The translations under genes and the position numbers were made by a program. A DNA stretch of 64,000 bases from positions 1 to 64,000 of the forward strand of contig NZ_NIQU01000008.1 in the NCBI RefSeq assembly GCF_002741105.1. The letters run 5' to 3'. This DNA is from Pseudomonas sediminis. GTDB lineage: Bacteria; Pseudomonadota; Gammaproteobacteria; Pseudomonadales; Pseudomonadaceae. This document shows, piece by piece, positions 7,626 through 15,518 of this stretch (position 1 is its first letter; each line of letters begins with the position of its first letter). The notes under the pieces were generated by a model that searched no databases, was not told the origin of the DNA, and worked only from the letters and a program-made list of their open reading frames with translations.

Positions 7626-8027
7626 GTTGTTCACCTCTTGAACGCCAGTATGCCACCCGCCAACGGGCAGCCCTAAGTAGGTTCTTACTGTCAGCGGACA
7701 CGCACGACGGTGATCGTGGATTCGAAACATCAGCTTGACGAGTAACGGAGCAGCCCATGGTCTTGCGGGGCTGGCCCTCCCAGCGCGAGGTAACGCGTTG
7801 CGGGTGTCACGGTTCGGCGCGGGTAGCGCCTCTTTTCCCCGAGCTGAAGGACGCTTGCGGCGGACTCCACTACGGGGGAAGGCTGGATTGTTCGGGTTCG
7901 GCGAGGGCAAGTCAAGCGATGGCTAACCTATTATTCAACCTGCTGCTGTGACGCAGCGCAGGATGAAGATTGCCGGCTTTTGGTTATAGTAACCATCAGC
8001 ACCGCCGCTCTCGATAAAGGAAACAGC
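7626..8027. promoter_or_regulatory. ilvIH promoter and long 5' leader; divergent DUF4124 upstream region
   Basis: This 402-base gap holds no convincing gene. On the minus strand a sigma-70 promoter is visible: TTGACT (7910-7915), 17 bases, AACAAT (7887-7892), giving a start near 7880 and a leader of about 255 bases before the ilvI GTG. The leader has one CAGCCC (minus strand, at 7768-7773) able to pair with either of two GGGCTG copies (at 7751-7756 and 7668-7673), and a CCCG-TTGG-CGGG hairpin close to the ribosome binding site. No leader peptide rich in Val, Leu or Ile codons is clear. A 15-base palindrome (TGGTTATAGTAACCA, 7981-7995) lies upstream of the plus-strand gene. Confidence 0.55.
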
Positions 8028-8462
8028 ATGCGCCACATGATTCTTACTGGCACCTTGATGCTCGCGTTGAGCACGTCCGCCATGGCCAGCCAGGTGTACA
8101 AGTGGGTAGATGACAAGGGCGTGACCCACTTCGGCGCACAACCTCCGCAGGGCCAACAGGCCACCACCATCAATACCTCAGCACCACCTCCCCGACCGGC
8201 ACCCAGTGAGCCGGCACCCAGTTTTGACGAGCAGCTCGACCCCGAGCAGGCGGCCATCGACAAGAAGGTCAAGGAAGATGTGGCGAAACAGGAAGCCGAG
8301 CGCAAGCAGTACTGCGAGACAGCACGCACCAACCTTGCTCAGCTGGAAAACAACCCACGAGTCAGGATTGAAGACGGTGGCGAGCTGCGCCGTATTGGCG
8401 AGGATGAGCGCCAGGAGCGCATCGCGGAGCTGAAGAAGTCCATCACGGAAAGCTGCAAGTAA
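8028..8462 (+). CDS. DUF4124 domain periplasmic protein
   Basis: A 144-residue exported protein of unknown function. A signal peptide is visible (residues 1-20, cleavage after SAMA), followed directly by a DUF4124 motif (SQVYKWVDDKGVTHFG), a proline-rich linker (about 46-65) and a charged, probably helical C-terminal half. The ATG at 8028 has AAAGGAAAC upstream, so I prefer it to an in-frame start 48 bases earlier. It is a single-gene unit divergent from ilvIH; no partner is implied by context. Confidence 0.82.
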   Translation: MRHMILTGTLMLALSTSAMASQVYKWVDDKGVTHFGAQPPQGQQATTINTSAPPPRPAPSEPAPSFDEQLDPEQAAIDKKVKEDVAKQEAERKQYCETARTNLAQLENNPRVRIEDGGELRRIGEDERQERIAELKKSITESCK

Positions 8463-8478
8463 TGGACTACGCGCAACC

Positions 8479-8808
8479 TCAGGGCGTGCGCGTGATCAGG
8501 CGATCGAACTCGCCGAGTAGTTCAAGCAGCCGGCGCGCAATGCCCGGCTGCTGCTGATAGACCATCTCGGCCATCGCCTGAATACCCGACACCGACGGCA
8601 AGGCAGCGCCGCTTTCCAGTAGCACTTTCATTCGCGGCAGAAAAATCCACTGCAGCCATTGCTCGAACGCCAGCGTATCGACACAGAACGGCTCCGGGCT
8701 GGCAAGGGCCTCGGCGCTGGGCGCCTCCTCCTGCCACCAACCCAGCACACGCAACTCACGCTCGATCAGCAGCAAGTGTTCGGCCAGTGCGCTCACGCGA
8801 GCATCCAT
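8479..8808 (-). CDS. YqcC family protein (DUF446)
   Basis: A 109-residue, all-helical small protein resembling the YqcC/DUF446 family (motifs LRVLGWWQEEAPS, PFCVDTLAFEQWLQWIFLPRM and a C-terminal LLELLGEFDRLI). Function is not established; in other bacteria yqcC sits beside truC. Here it is the last gene of a unit with the TPR lipoprotein and probably mrcB. Its start codon overlaps the preceding stop as TGATG. Confidence 0.85.
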   Translation of the reverse strand: MDARVSALAEHLLLIERELRVLGWWQEEAPSAEALASPEPFCVDTLAFEQWLQWIFLPRMKVLLESGAALPSVSGIQAMAEMVYQQQPGIARRLLELLGEFDRLITRTP

Positions 8809-9518
8809 CAGAGATTGACTCGTGCGCGTTCACGGGCCTGGGCAGCACCAGCGGGATCACCCTGCCCCTCGCGAGCGCGGGCAATCAGATCCCACAGGCT
8901 GGCCTGCAGCGCCGGACGACCACTGGCTTGAGTCAGACCACGACGTGCCAGTTGCTCGGCCTGCGCTGCATCGCCTTGAGCCATACGTACCTCGGCAAGG
9001 CGGTAGAGCACCTGCGGCTCACGTGGTGCGATGCGCTGGGCACGCTCCAGGCTGGAGGCGGCACCATTCAGATCGCCACCACCCTGCTGCTGTTGAGCAG
9101 TGGTCAGCAGCGCGAGAACCGGTCCATCCAGTTGCTCGTCGGCCGCCAGGCCACCGCTGCTGGGAATGCCACTGGGCACACTCGGTGCCGAGGAACCAAA
9201 ACTGCCTTGGCTCGGCGCAGAAGGTTGACTGCTCACGGGAGGATCAAAGGTCAGGCCGCCACTGGAGGTGATCGGCTGTGAGTCTGTCTGCAGCGGCGTG
9301 GAGACCGCACCCTGCGGCACCATCACGACAACCCCGGAGTCTTCCTCGATACGCTGCGGCGTAGCTGCGGGGGCTGGGCTGGTCGACGGACCAGAACCAC
9401 CCGACGATAGCGGAGAGCCGGCATCGATCACCGGAATCGAACCCTGCGGCACCGTACTGCAACCACTCAGAACCGCTGTTGCCAGCATCGTGGCAAGCCA
9501 CTTCTTGTTCACATCCAA
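8808..9518 (-). CDS. TPR-repeat lipoprotein next to mrcB
   Basis: A 236-residue predicted lipoprotein. A lipobox is visible (LSGC, cysteine near residue 20) after a short signal, then a Ser/Pro/Gly-rich linker to about residue 125, and then tetratricopeptide-like repeats (GAASSLERAQRIAPREPQVLYRLAEVRMAQGDAAQAEQ region). The location directly downstream of mrcB, with only 37 bases between, suggests a partner of the PBP1b peptidoglycan synthase; outer-membrane lipoproteins such as LpoB and LpoP are known activators of PBP1b. From memory the Pseudomonas activator LpoP is a TPR lipoprotein encoded beside mrcB, which fits well, but the name is inferred from context. Confidence 0.85.
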   Translation of the reverse strand: MDVNKKWLATMLATAVLSGCSTVPQGSIPVIDAGSPLSSGGSGPSTSPAPAATPQRIEEDSGVVVMVPQGAVSTPLQTDSQPITSSGGLTFDPPVSSQPSAPSQGSFGSSAPSVPSGIPSSGGLAADEQLDGPVLALLTTAQQQQGGGDLNGAASSLERAQRIAPREPQVLYRLAEVRMAQGDAAQAEQLARRGLTQASGRPALQASLWDLIARAREGQGDPAGAAQARERARVNL

Positions 9519-9555
9519 TCCTCTTCAGGTAACACCGAGCCACTCGACTCGGCCG

Positions 9556-11874
9556 TTATTCCAACCAACCCTTGACCCAATCCATCACCGACTCGACGGG
9601 TGCCTGGATACCGCAAGCGGAGCCCGGGGCAGGTTCACTGCCGCGAATATAAGGCATCTGTACCGCATTCGGGCAGCCCGAAGCCGAGCCCAGACCCGTC
9701 TGACGATCCACCCAGGCCTGGGTGACGTTGTCCGGCATCGGCATATCCAGAGGCAGCGGATCGGCCTTGCGCATGAAGCCGGTCCAGACCTGCAGCGCAC
9801 CGGTCGCACCAGTCAGCGGGGTTGGGCCATTGTCATCGCGCCCCAGCCACACCACCGACAGCAGATCCTGACTGAAGCCAGCGAACCAGCTGTCACGCGA
9901 GTCGTTACTGGTGCCGGTCTTGCCCGCCAGATTCAGCGAGCTGGGCAGTTGGCTGTACACCGAACGCCCCGTACCTTCACGCATGGTGCGCTGCATGGCG
10001 TTCTGCACCAGGTAAATGGCCCCCGGATCAAAACGTTGCTGGATCTTGAATGGATAGCGCCCGAGCGGCTCGCCGTCAGCGGTCAATACGCTGCGAATGC
10101 CGCGCAACGGCGTATTGAAACCACCATTGGCCAGGGTCTGGTACATGCCCGCCACTTCCATCGGCGTCAGCGCCCCAGCACCGAGCAGCATCGACGGATA
10201 GGCTGGCCACTTGCGCTCGACACCCAATCGTTCGAGAGTCTTGAGCACATTGGGCACGCCGATCTCCAGGCCGAGCTTGGCCGTAGACAGGTTGTAGGAC
10301 TGCGCCAGCCCCTGATACAGGTAGATGGTGCCGTGAGCCTTGCGGTCGTAGTTCTGCGGCGTCCAGACCTGGCCGTCCTGCCCCTTGATGGAGAAGGGTT
10401 CATCCTCCAGCCAACTGGTCAGGGTGTACTGGCTGGGACGCTCCAGCGCCGACAGGTAGATCGCCGGCTTGATCAGCGAACCTATCGGCCGCACGGCGTC
10501 CAGCGCTCGGTTAAAGCCAGCAAACCGCGGCTGACGGCTGCCAATCAATGCCTGAATTTCCCCGGTCTCGGGGTTGGTCACGACCATACCGGCCTGCACT
10601 TCATCCACGCCTTTGCGCCCGGCCAGGCGCTTGAGCGTCTCGGCCAGCGCCTCTTCGGCCTTGAGCTGCAGAATCGGATCGAAACTGGTGAAGATGCGCA
10701 GGCCTTCTTCGGTCAGGTCCTGCTCACGATAGTCCTCACGCAACTGACGCTTGACCAGGTCGAGGAACGCCGGGAACGAGCTATCGGCCATGCTGCCGCG
10801 CGACGTGACGCCCAGCGGTTTCTCCTTGGCAGTAGCGGCCTCCTCGGGTGTGATCGAACCTTGCTCGGCGAGCAGGTCAATCACCAGATTACGCCGCGCC
10901 AGCGCACGCTCGGGATTGCGTCGCGGGTTGAAGTAGGTCGGCCCCTTGACCATGCCCACCAGCAACGCAACCTGCTCCAACTTCAACTCGGATACCGGCT
11001 GACTGAAGAAGTACTGACTGGCGAGACCGAAGCCATGCACGGCGCGCTGACCGTCCTGACCGAGGAACACCTCGTTCATATAGGCTTCGAGAATCTCGCG
11101 CTTGTCGTAATGCAGCTCCAGCAGCACCGCCATCATCGCTTCGGTGCCCTTACGCAGCAGGGTACGCTCGTTGGTCAGGTAGAAGTTCTTCACCAACTGC
11201 TGGGTCAGGGTGCTGCCGCCCTGCACCAGGCGACCGGAGGAGGCGTTGATCCAAAGTGCGCGGGCAATACCCTTGGGCGATACGCCGAAGTGTTCGAAAT
11301 AGTCGCGATCCTCGACCGCCACCAATGCATCGATCAGATAGGCCGGCACCTGATCCAGCTTGATCAGAATGCGATCTTCCTGGTGCGCCGGGTAAAGCCC
11401 GCCAATCAGCATCGGTTCCAGCCGCGCCACCGCCAGATTGCTGCCATCGGCCTGGGTCAGCCCGGCCACATAATCGCCAGAGAAGCGCACCCGGACTTTC
11501 CGTGCGGGCTCGGCGCCCTCGTAGAACTGAAAGCCGCGACTGTTAAGTTCGATGTTGTTACCCGCCACCGATACCGCGCCAGGTCCATTGACCGTGCTTT
11601 CACGGCGATAGCCCAGGGCGTCGAGTTCGCGCAGGAAGTCATCCTTGGCCAATTTCTGGCCCACGAAGAGCTCCAGCGGTCTGGCATAGACCTTTGCGGG
11701 CACGGTCCAGCGCTTGCCGGAGAATTTTTCCTGCACCACGGCATCGAGGTAAACGGCAAAGCCAGCCAGGATCACCAGGCCAACCAGACCGAGCTTGAGG
11801 CCCCATGCAAGCCAGGGACGCATGCCGGACGAGCGGGATTTTTTGTTTGAGCGGGGGGAGCGTTTTCGAGTCAT
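9556..11874 (-). CDS. mrcB: Penicillin-binding protein 1B, bifunctional peptidoglycan synthase
   Basis: A 772-residue class A PBP that polymerises glycan strands and cross-links peptides. In order: a basic cytoplasmic tail (1-20), one membrane anchor (about 23-43), a UB2H-like region, the GT51 glycosyltransferase (catalytic E188 in AVEDRDYFEHFG; QGGSTLTQQ follows) and the transpeptidase with S466-LIK, SYN at 526 and KTG at 652. All catalytic motifs are intact. The ATG at 11874 has no Shine-Dalgarno, and a TATAAT ends seven bases upstream of it. The next gene encodes a TPR lipoprotein, probably its activator. Confidence 0.97.
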   Translation of the reverse strand: MTRKRSPRSNKKSRSSGMRPWLAWGLKLGLVGLVILAGFAVYLDAVVQEKFSGKRWTVPAKVYARPLELFVGQKLAKDDFLRELDALGYRRESTVNGPGAVSVAGNNIELNSRGFQFYEGAEPARKVRVRFSGDYVAGLTQADGSNLAVARLEPMLIGGLYPAHQEDRILIKLDQVPAYLIDALVAVEDRDYFEHFGVSPKGIARALWINASSGRLVQGGSTLTQQLVKNFYLTNERTLLRKGTEAMMAVLLELHYDKREILEAYMNEVFLGQDGQRAVHGFGLASQYFFSQPVSELKLEQVALLVGMVKGPTYFNPRRNPERALARRNLVIDLLAEQGSITPEEAATAKEKPLGVTSRGSMADSSFPAFLDLVKRQLREDYREQDLTEEGLRIFTSFDPILQLKAEEALAETLKRLAGRKGVDEVQAGMVVTNPETGEIQALIGSRQPRFAGFNRALDAVRPIGSLIKPAIYLSALERPSQYTLTSWLEDEPFSIKGQDGQVWTPQNYDRKAHGTIYLYQGLAQSYNLSTAKLGLEIGVPNVLKTLERLGVERKWPAYPSMLLGAGALTPMEVAGMYQTLANGGFNTPLRGIRSVLTADGEPLGRYPFKIQQRFDPGAIYLVQNAMQRTMREGTGRSVYSQLPSSLNLAGKTGTSNDSRDSWFAGFSQDLLSVVWLGRDDNGPTPLTGATGALQVWTGFMRKADPLPLDMPMPDNVTQAWVDRQTGLGSASGCPNAVQMPYIRGSEPAPGSACGIQAPVESVMDWVKGWLE

Positions 11875-11880
11875 GGCGGG

Positions 11881-11886
11881 ATTATA
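11881..11886 (-). promoter_or_regulatory. mrcB -10 promoter element (TATAAT)
   Basis: A perfect -10 hexamer reads TATAAT on the minus strand. It ends seven bases before the mrcB ATG, so the start of transcription would fall on or next to the A of ATG. No good -35 is seen at 16-18 bases. Confidence 0.5.
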
Positions 11887-11988
11887 CGCACTTTACATAG
11901 GGGCCAGCAGGCCGCCCGGATGGTTTGCAGAGCAGCTCACAGCGGCCATAATGCCCAGCTCGAACAGCGTCTAGAACAAGGATCGAAC

Positions 11989-13551
11989 GTGAGCCAAGCC
12001 CTGATTGCCGCATTGCAGAACCCGGCCCTGTATCCGCACCCTGTGGATGGGTTTCAGGTCATTGAGACCCACATTTCTTGGGTTTTGCTCACTGGCCCCT
12101 ACGCCTACAAGATCAAAAAACCGGTCAACTTCGGTTTTCTCGATTTCACCGAGCTCGATGCACGCCGGCATTTCTGCGAAGAAGAGCTGCGTCTCAACCA
12201 GCGTTTGACCAAGGATTTGTATCTGGACGTGTTGCCGATCGGCGGCAGTGAAGACGCACCCAGCCTCGACGGCGGCACGCCAGCCATCGAATATGCACTG
12301 AAAATGCGTCAGTTTCCGCAGGAGCAACTGCTCAGCGCCATCCAGGCCCGCGGCGAACTGAACGACGCCCATATCGACGCCCTGGCCGAGCAGATCGCCA
12401 CTTTTCACCTGAACGCACCGAAGGTACCGCAGGATCATCCGCTGGGCACTGCCGAAGCGGTAATGGTTCCGGTGCAACAAAATTTCGAGCAGATTCGTCC
12501 GATGCTCAGCGAGCAGGCAGACCTGCAGCAACTCGACGCCCTCGAGGCCTGGGCTCAGTCCAGCTACGAACGCCTGCAACCACTGTTGAGCGAACGCAAG
12601 ACGCAGGGTTTCATCCGCGAATGCCATGGTGATATTCACCTGGGCAACGCCGCCCAGATCGACGGTCACGTGGTGCTGTTCGACTGCATCGAGTTCAACG
12701 AACCCTTCCGTTTTACCGACGTCACCGCCGATATCGCCTTCCTCGCGATGGACCTCGAAGACCGCGGCCTCAAATGCCTGGCACGCCGCTTCATCAGCGG
12801 CTGGCTGGAGCGCACCGGCGACTATGCAGCCCTGCAACTGCTGAATTTCTACAAGGCCTACCGCGCCATGGTTCGCGGCAAAGTCGCGTTGTTCCGCCTG
12901 GGTCAGGAACAGGACTCGGTGCAGCGAGCGGTGATCCTGCGCCAGTACCGTGGCTACGCCGCTCTGGCGGAGAGCTACAGCGCCATTCCATCGCCCTTCC
13001 TAGCCATCACCCATGGCGTATCGGCTGTAGGTAAAAGCCATGTCGCCATGCGCCTGGTCGAAGCGCTGGGCACCATTCGCCTGCGCTCCGACATCGAGCG
13101 CAAGCGCCTGTTCGGCGAGCAAAGTGCCGAAGCCAAGGACCAGTTAAGCGCCGGCATCTACAGCAGCGACGCCAGCCAGGCGACTTACCAACGCCTGCAC
13201 CAGTTGGCGCGCCAGGCACTACTGGCAGGCTTTCCTGTGGTGATCGACGCAACCTATCTCAAGTCAGCGCAACGCCAGGCTGCCAGCGAAGTCGCTGAAG
13301 AGACTGGTGTGCCGTTCCTGATTATCGACTGCCATGCGCCGCAAGCCGTCATCGCCAGTTGGCTAGAGCAGCGCCAGAACGAAGGCCAGGACCCGTCCGA
13401 TGCCACGCTGGACGTTATCCAGGCCCAACAAACCAGCCGCGAACCGCTCGACGACGAAGAGCAGAGCCACAGCAAGCGCGTCGACACGCACGACAGTGCA
13501 AGCCTGGACAGCCTGGTCGAACGTATTCGCCAGCGCCTGCCAGGGATCTGA
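11989..13551 (+). CDS. Fused kinase-like (APH) and AAA/P-loop ATPase protein
   Basis: A 520-residue two-domain protein of unknown physiological substrate. The N-terminal half resembles aminoglycoside phosphotransferase or choline-kinase folds, with a catalytic-loop motif ECHGDIHLGN and a following LFDCIEFNEPFR acidic motif. The C-terminal half is a P-loop kinase of the AAA_33 type, with GVSAVGKS as Walker A. I chose the GTG at 11989 (VSQALIAALQ) because AAGGAT precedes it; an earlier start adds 23 unlikely residues. It is divergent from mrcB and followed by small genes on the same strand. It is not evidence of antibiotic resistance. Confidence 0.85.
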   Translation: MSQALIAALQNPALYPHPVDGFQVIETHISWVLLTGPYAYKIKKPVNFGFLDFTELDARRHFCEEELRLNQRLTKDLYLDVLPIGGSEDAPSLDGGTPAIEYALKMRQFPQEQLLSAIQARGELNDAHIDALAEQIATFHLNAPKVPQDHPLGTAEAVMVPVQQNFEQIRPMLSEQADLQQLDALEAWAQSSYERLQPLLSERKTQGFIRECHGDIHLGNAAQIDGHVVLFDCIEFNEPFRFTDVTADIAFLAMDLEDRGLKCLARRFISGWLERTGDYAALQLLNFYKAYRAMVRGKVALFRLGQEQDSVQRAVILRQYRGYAALAESYSAIPSPFLAITHGVSAVGKSHVAMRLVEALGTIRLRSDIERKRLFGEQSAEAKDQLSAGIYSSDASQATYQRLHQLARQALLAGFPVVIDATYLKSAQRQAASEVAEETGVPFLIIDCHAPQAVIASWLEQRQNEGQDPSDATLDVIQAQQTSREPLDDEEQSHSKRVDTHDSASLDSLVERIRQRLPGI

Positions 13552-13644
13552 GTATCGTTGCGCCCTTGACCCATGGCTTCAGCCTGCCAGGCAAACCCTG
13601 GCAGGGCTTCTATACTGCCGGTGAGACCACTACCGGTATCTGCC

Positions 13645-13989
13645 ATGAGCCAGCCACGCCAGCTTGATCATCCGCTCTACCACCTCCTGCATAACGACGA
13701 CGTGAAGGGCTTCAATGCGCAGAAGCCCAAGGGTGTCGAAGTCGACCTGTCCGGCGGCGACTTTCGCGGGCTCGACCTGCGCAACATGGACACCGACGCG
13801 ATCAACTTCACCGACGCCTATTTTCGCGGCGCCGACCTGCGCGGCCTGGATTTCCGTAACGCCAAGATCGAAGGCGCCAGCCTGGCCCACGCACAGATCT
13901 CGGGCGCCTACTTTCCCGTCGAACTGACCGCTGATGAAATTCTCATGTCGGTGAATTTCGGCACGCGCCTGCGTTATCGCACCAAGTAG
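13645..13989 (+). CDS. Small pentapeptide-repeat protein
   Basis: A 114-residue protein whose centre (about residues 35-85) is a run of A(D/N)LXX-type pentapeptides such as GLDLR, GADLR, GLDFR and GASLA, which fold as a right-handed quadrilateral beta helix. Too short for a DNA-gyrase-protecting Qnr protein (about 215 residues), so that role should not be inferred. The ATG at 13645 is the family-like start (MSQPRQLDHPLY). A strong hairpin (13583-13605) separates it from the preceding gene. Confidence 0.82.
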   Translation: MSQPRQLDHPLYHLLHNDDVKGFNAQKPKGVEVDLSGGDFRGLDLRNMDTDAINFTDAYFRGADLRGLDFRNAKIEGASLAHAQISGAYFPVELTADEILMSVNFGTRLRYRTK

Positions 13990-14094
13990 CAGCGTGCGAC
14001 CACGGCATGCGCCTCTCAGCCCCAGGCAATTGGCCGCTACACTTTTTGGCAGGCACGCCAACGTGAACCTTTCACCCGCACGCATGGAGGCCCG

Positions 14095-14367
14095 ATGAAC
14101 GACGAACTGCAACACCTGAAGAACCTGGGCAAGACCTCGGCACAGTGGCTACACGCTGTGGGTATTCACAGCGCTAACGACTTGCGCCGCTACGGCGCTG
14201 TCGGCGCCTATCGCGCGGTCAGGGCGCGTGGCTTCCGTGCCTCCAAGGTGCTGCTTTACGCCATCGAGGGCGCGCTGCTCGATGTGCATTGGAGTGAGCT
14301 ACCTGCGGCGCACAAGGCCGAACTGAACGGCAAGCTGGACGAAGCCCAGAGCCACAACAAGAGCTAG
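14095..14367 (+). CDS. TfoX C-terminal-domain protein
   Basis: A 90-residue protein matching the TfoX/Sxy C-terminal domain (LKNLGKTSAQWLHAVGIHSANDLRRYGAVGAYRAV), a helix-hairpin-helix-like module. It lacks the N-terminal domain of full Sxy, the competence and CRP-S regulator, so a competence role cannot be inferred. The ATG follows GGAGGCCCG. It stands between the pentapeptide gene and cbpA, all on the plus strand. Confidence 0.85.
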   Translation: MNDELQHLKNLGKTSAQWLHAVGIHSANDLRRYGAVGAYRAVRARGFRASKVLLYAIEGALLDVHWSELPAAHKAELNGKLDEAQSHNKS

Positions 14368-14472
14368 CTCACAACACCAGTGCAAGGTGATTTACTCGAA
14401 GAGCCGCACAGCCTATTGTTTCAGGGACCTTCGTGTGGTCAGCCAGCCCAGCCAGTTCAAGGAATTACGGTT

Positions 14473-15270
14473 ATGTATTTACTCGGGGAGCAACCGGCCT
14501 ACGCCGATCAGTTGATCAACCGCCTACAGAGTATCCCCACTCAGCTGCTGGAAGGGCTGCAACCCGCGGGTGAGCCACTGCGCCTGGAACGTGTCGATGA
14601 CCTGGCTCAGGTACTGCCAGGCAATCAGCTATTCATCATCGAGAATGGCTTGTTGCATGCGCTGGTCGACGAGCGCCCGTTGTTCTATCTGCAGGAAGGC
14701 GATCTGGTCGGCCTGCGTCAGGGCATCGATCTGCCCTCCTGCCGCTACAGCAGTGAAGAACCTATCAGCCTGATTCCCTATTCGCGCAGTGAAGTGTTCC
14801 AACACATCTATGCCAGCGAGCAGCGCCAGGAACAGTTCATTCAATACCTGATCGGCCATACTGCCCTGCTGTCCGACGCACTGGCACGCCTGAAACAACC
14901 GGAGATCCGTCCGGCGACTGGCTTCCAGCATTTCGCGGCCGGCGAAGAACTGATCCACCAAGGCGATGAAGCCGACCACGTGTTCATCATCATCGAGGGC
15001 CACGCCGAGGCCTACGTCGACGGCCAGAAGGTCGGTGACGTGCAGAAGGACGAAATCTTCGGTGCCATGGCAGTGTTCACGCGCGAGAGGCGTAGCGCCA
15101 CGGTGGTCGCCAGCGAACCTTGCACGGTCATGGTGATCCCCAAGGAGCAGTTCCTCAGCCTGATGCAGAGCAACCCGCGCATCGCTCACAGCCTGATCGA
15201 GAGCATGGCCCGACGCATCGACCTGCTGAACAAGGAAGTGACTCAGCTGCGCCTGCCCGGCGAATCCTGA
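14473..15270 (+). CDS. cbpA: Cyclic-nucleotide-binding protein CbpA
   Basis: A 265-residue protein with two cNMP-binding folds and no DNA-binding domain. The first (about 1-130) is degenerate; the second (about 150-255) keeps the phosphate-binding cassette (EIFGAMAVFTRERRSATV, with its arginine). In P. aeruginosa the cAMP-binding CbpA is encoded beside prrF and phu, as here, and is Vfr/cAMP dependent. The start MYLLGEQP at 14473 is chosen over an in-frame start 93 bases upstream. A terminator follows. Confidence 0.88.
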   Translation: MYLLGEQPAYADQLINRLQSIPTQLLEGLQPAGEPLRLERVDDLAQVLPGNQLFIIENGLLHALVDERPLFYLQEGDLVGLRQGIDLPSCRYSSEEPISLIPYSRSEVFQHIYASEQRQEQFIQYLIGHTALLSDALARLKQPEIRPATGFQHFAAGEELIHQGDEADHVFIIIEGHAEAYVDGQKVGDVQKDEIFGAMAVFTRERRSATVVASEPCTVMVIPKEQFLSLMQSNPRIAHSLIESMARRIDLLNKEVTQLRLPGES

Positions 15271-15290
15271 GCCTTCATTTGTTCTCGACC

Positions 15291-15316
15291 AACCCCGGCC
15301 ATCGCCGGGGTTTTGC
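15291..15316 (+). terminator. Rho-independent terminator of cbpA
   Basis: AACCCCGGC, a short CATC loop and GCCGGGGTT are followed by TTGCATTT. It lies 20 bases after the cbpA stop and insulates prrF. Confidence 0.85.
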
Positions 15317-15364
15317 ATTTCTGAGCCCGGCAAAAACTTTCTGAGAAAAATTCTCAAAAGGGCG

Positions 15365-15392
15365 TTGACTATGAAATGAGAATTGTTATTAT
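15365..15392 (+). promoter_or_regulatory. prrF promoter with overlapping Fur box
   Basis: -35 TTGACT (15365-15370), 16 bases, -10 TATTAT (15387-15392), placing the start at about 15399. A Fur-box-like sequence covers 15372-15390; its core AATGAGAATTGTTATT matches 12 of 16 bases of the corresponding consensus AATGATAATCATTATC. Iron-bound Fur would block RNA polymerase here, so PrrF should be made in iron starvation. Confidence 0.87.
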
Positions 15393-15398
15393 TACCTC

Positions 15399-15514
15399 AA
15401 CTGGTCGCGAGATCAGCCGATAAGCTAAAGAGACCATTCAGTCGGACTCTTCAGATTATCTCCTCATCAGGCTAATCACGGTTATTGACCCGGCTCTTGC
15501 CGGGTCTTTTTTTT
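15399..15514 (+). ncRNA. prrF: PrrF iron-responsive small RNA
   Basis: A 116-base transcript is defined by the promoter above and the terminator at 15487-15514. Its 5' end (CTGGTCGCGAGATCAG) folds into a hairpin, and its centre contains CTCATCAGGCTAATCACGG, which I recognise as the conserved PrrF core that pairs with mRNAs of iron-using proteins (sodB, sdh, acn types). PrrF is the pseudomonad counterpart of RyhB and works with Hfq. Its position between cbpA and the phu operon matches P. aeruginosa, but only one copy is present instead of the tandem prrF1-prrF2. Confidence 0.93.
15487..15514 (+). terminator. prrF terminator
   Basis: GACCCGG, a CTCTTG loop and CCGGGTC are followed by eight T residues, a strong intrinsic terminator suited to an Hfq-binding sRNA 3' end. 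Confidence 0.93.
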
Positions 15515-15518
15515 GCCT

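Noticed and set aside
7626..7910. N-terminal extension of IlvI by 95 residues
   Set aside because: The extension is unlike acetolactate synthases, would start upstream of the predicted transcription start, and the GTG at 7625 gives the family length with a good ribosome binding site.
7730..7926. Possible short proteins in the ilvIH leader on both strands
   Set aside because: Composition follows the GC-rich leader, starts are weak, and no family likeness is seen; the minus-strand frame could be a uORF but I cannot support it.
9268..11850. Long antisense frame opposite mrcB (860 codons)
   Set aside because: Mirrors mrcB codon bias; His/Gln/Arg-rich composition typical of antisense frames in high-GC DNA.
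11989..13551. Aminoglycoside resistance gene
   Set aside because: The APH-like half is part of a conserved chromosomal fusion protein in a housekeeping region; sequence does not indicate drug modification.
13645..13989. Qnr-like quinolone-protection protein
   Set aside because: The pentapeptide protein has only 114 residues, about half of what Qnr needs, and is a core gene.
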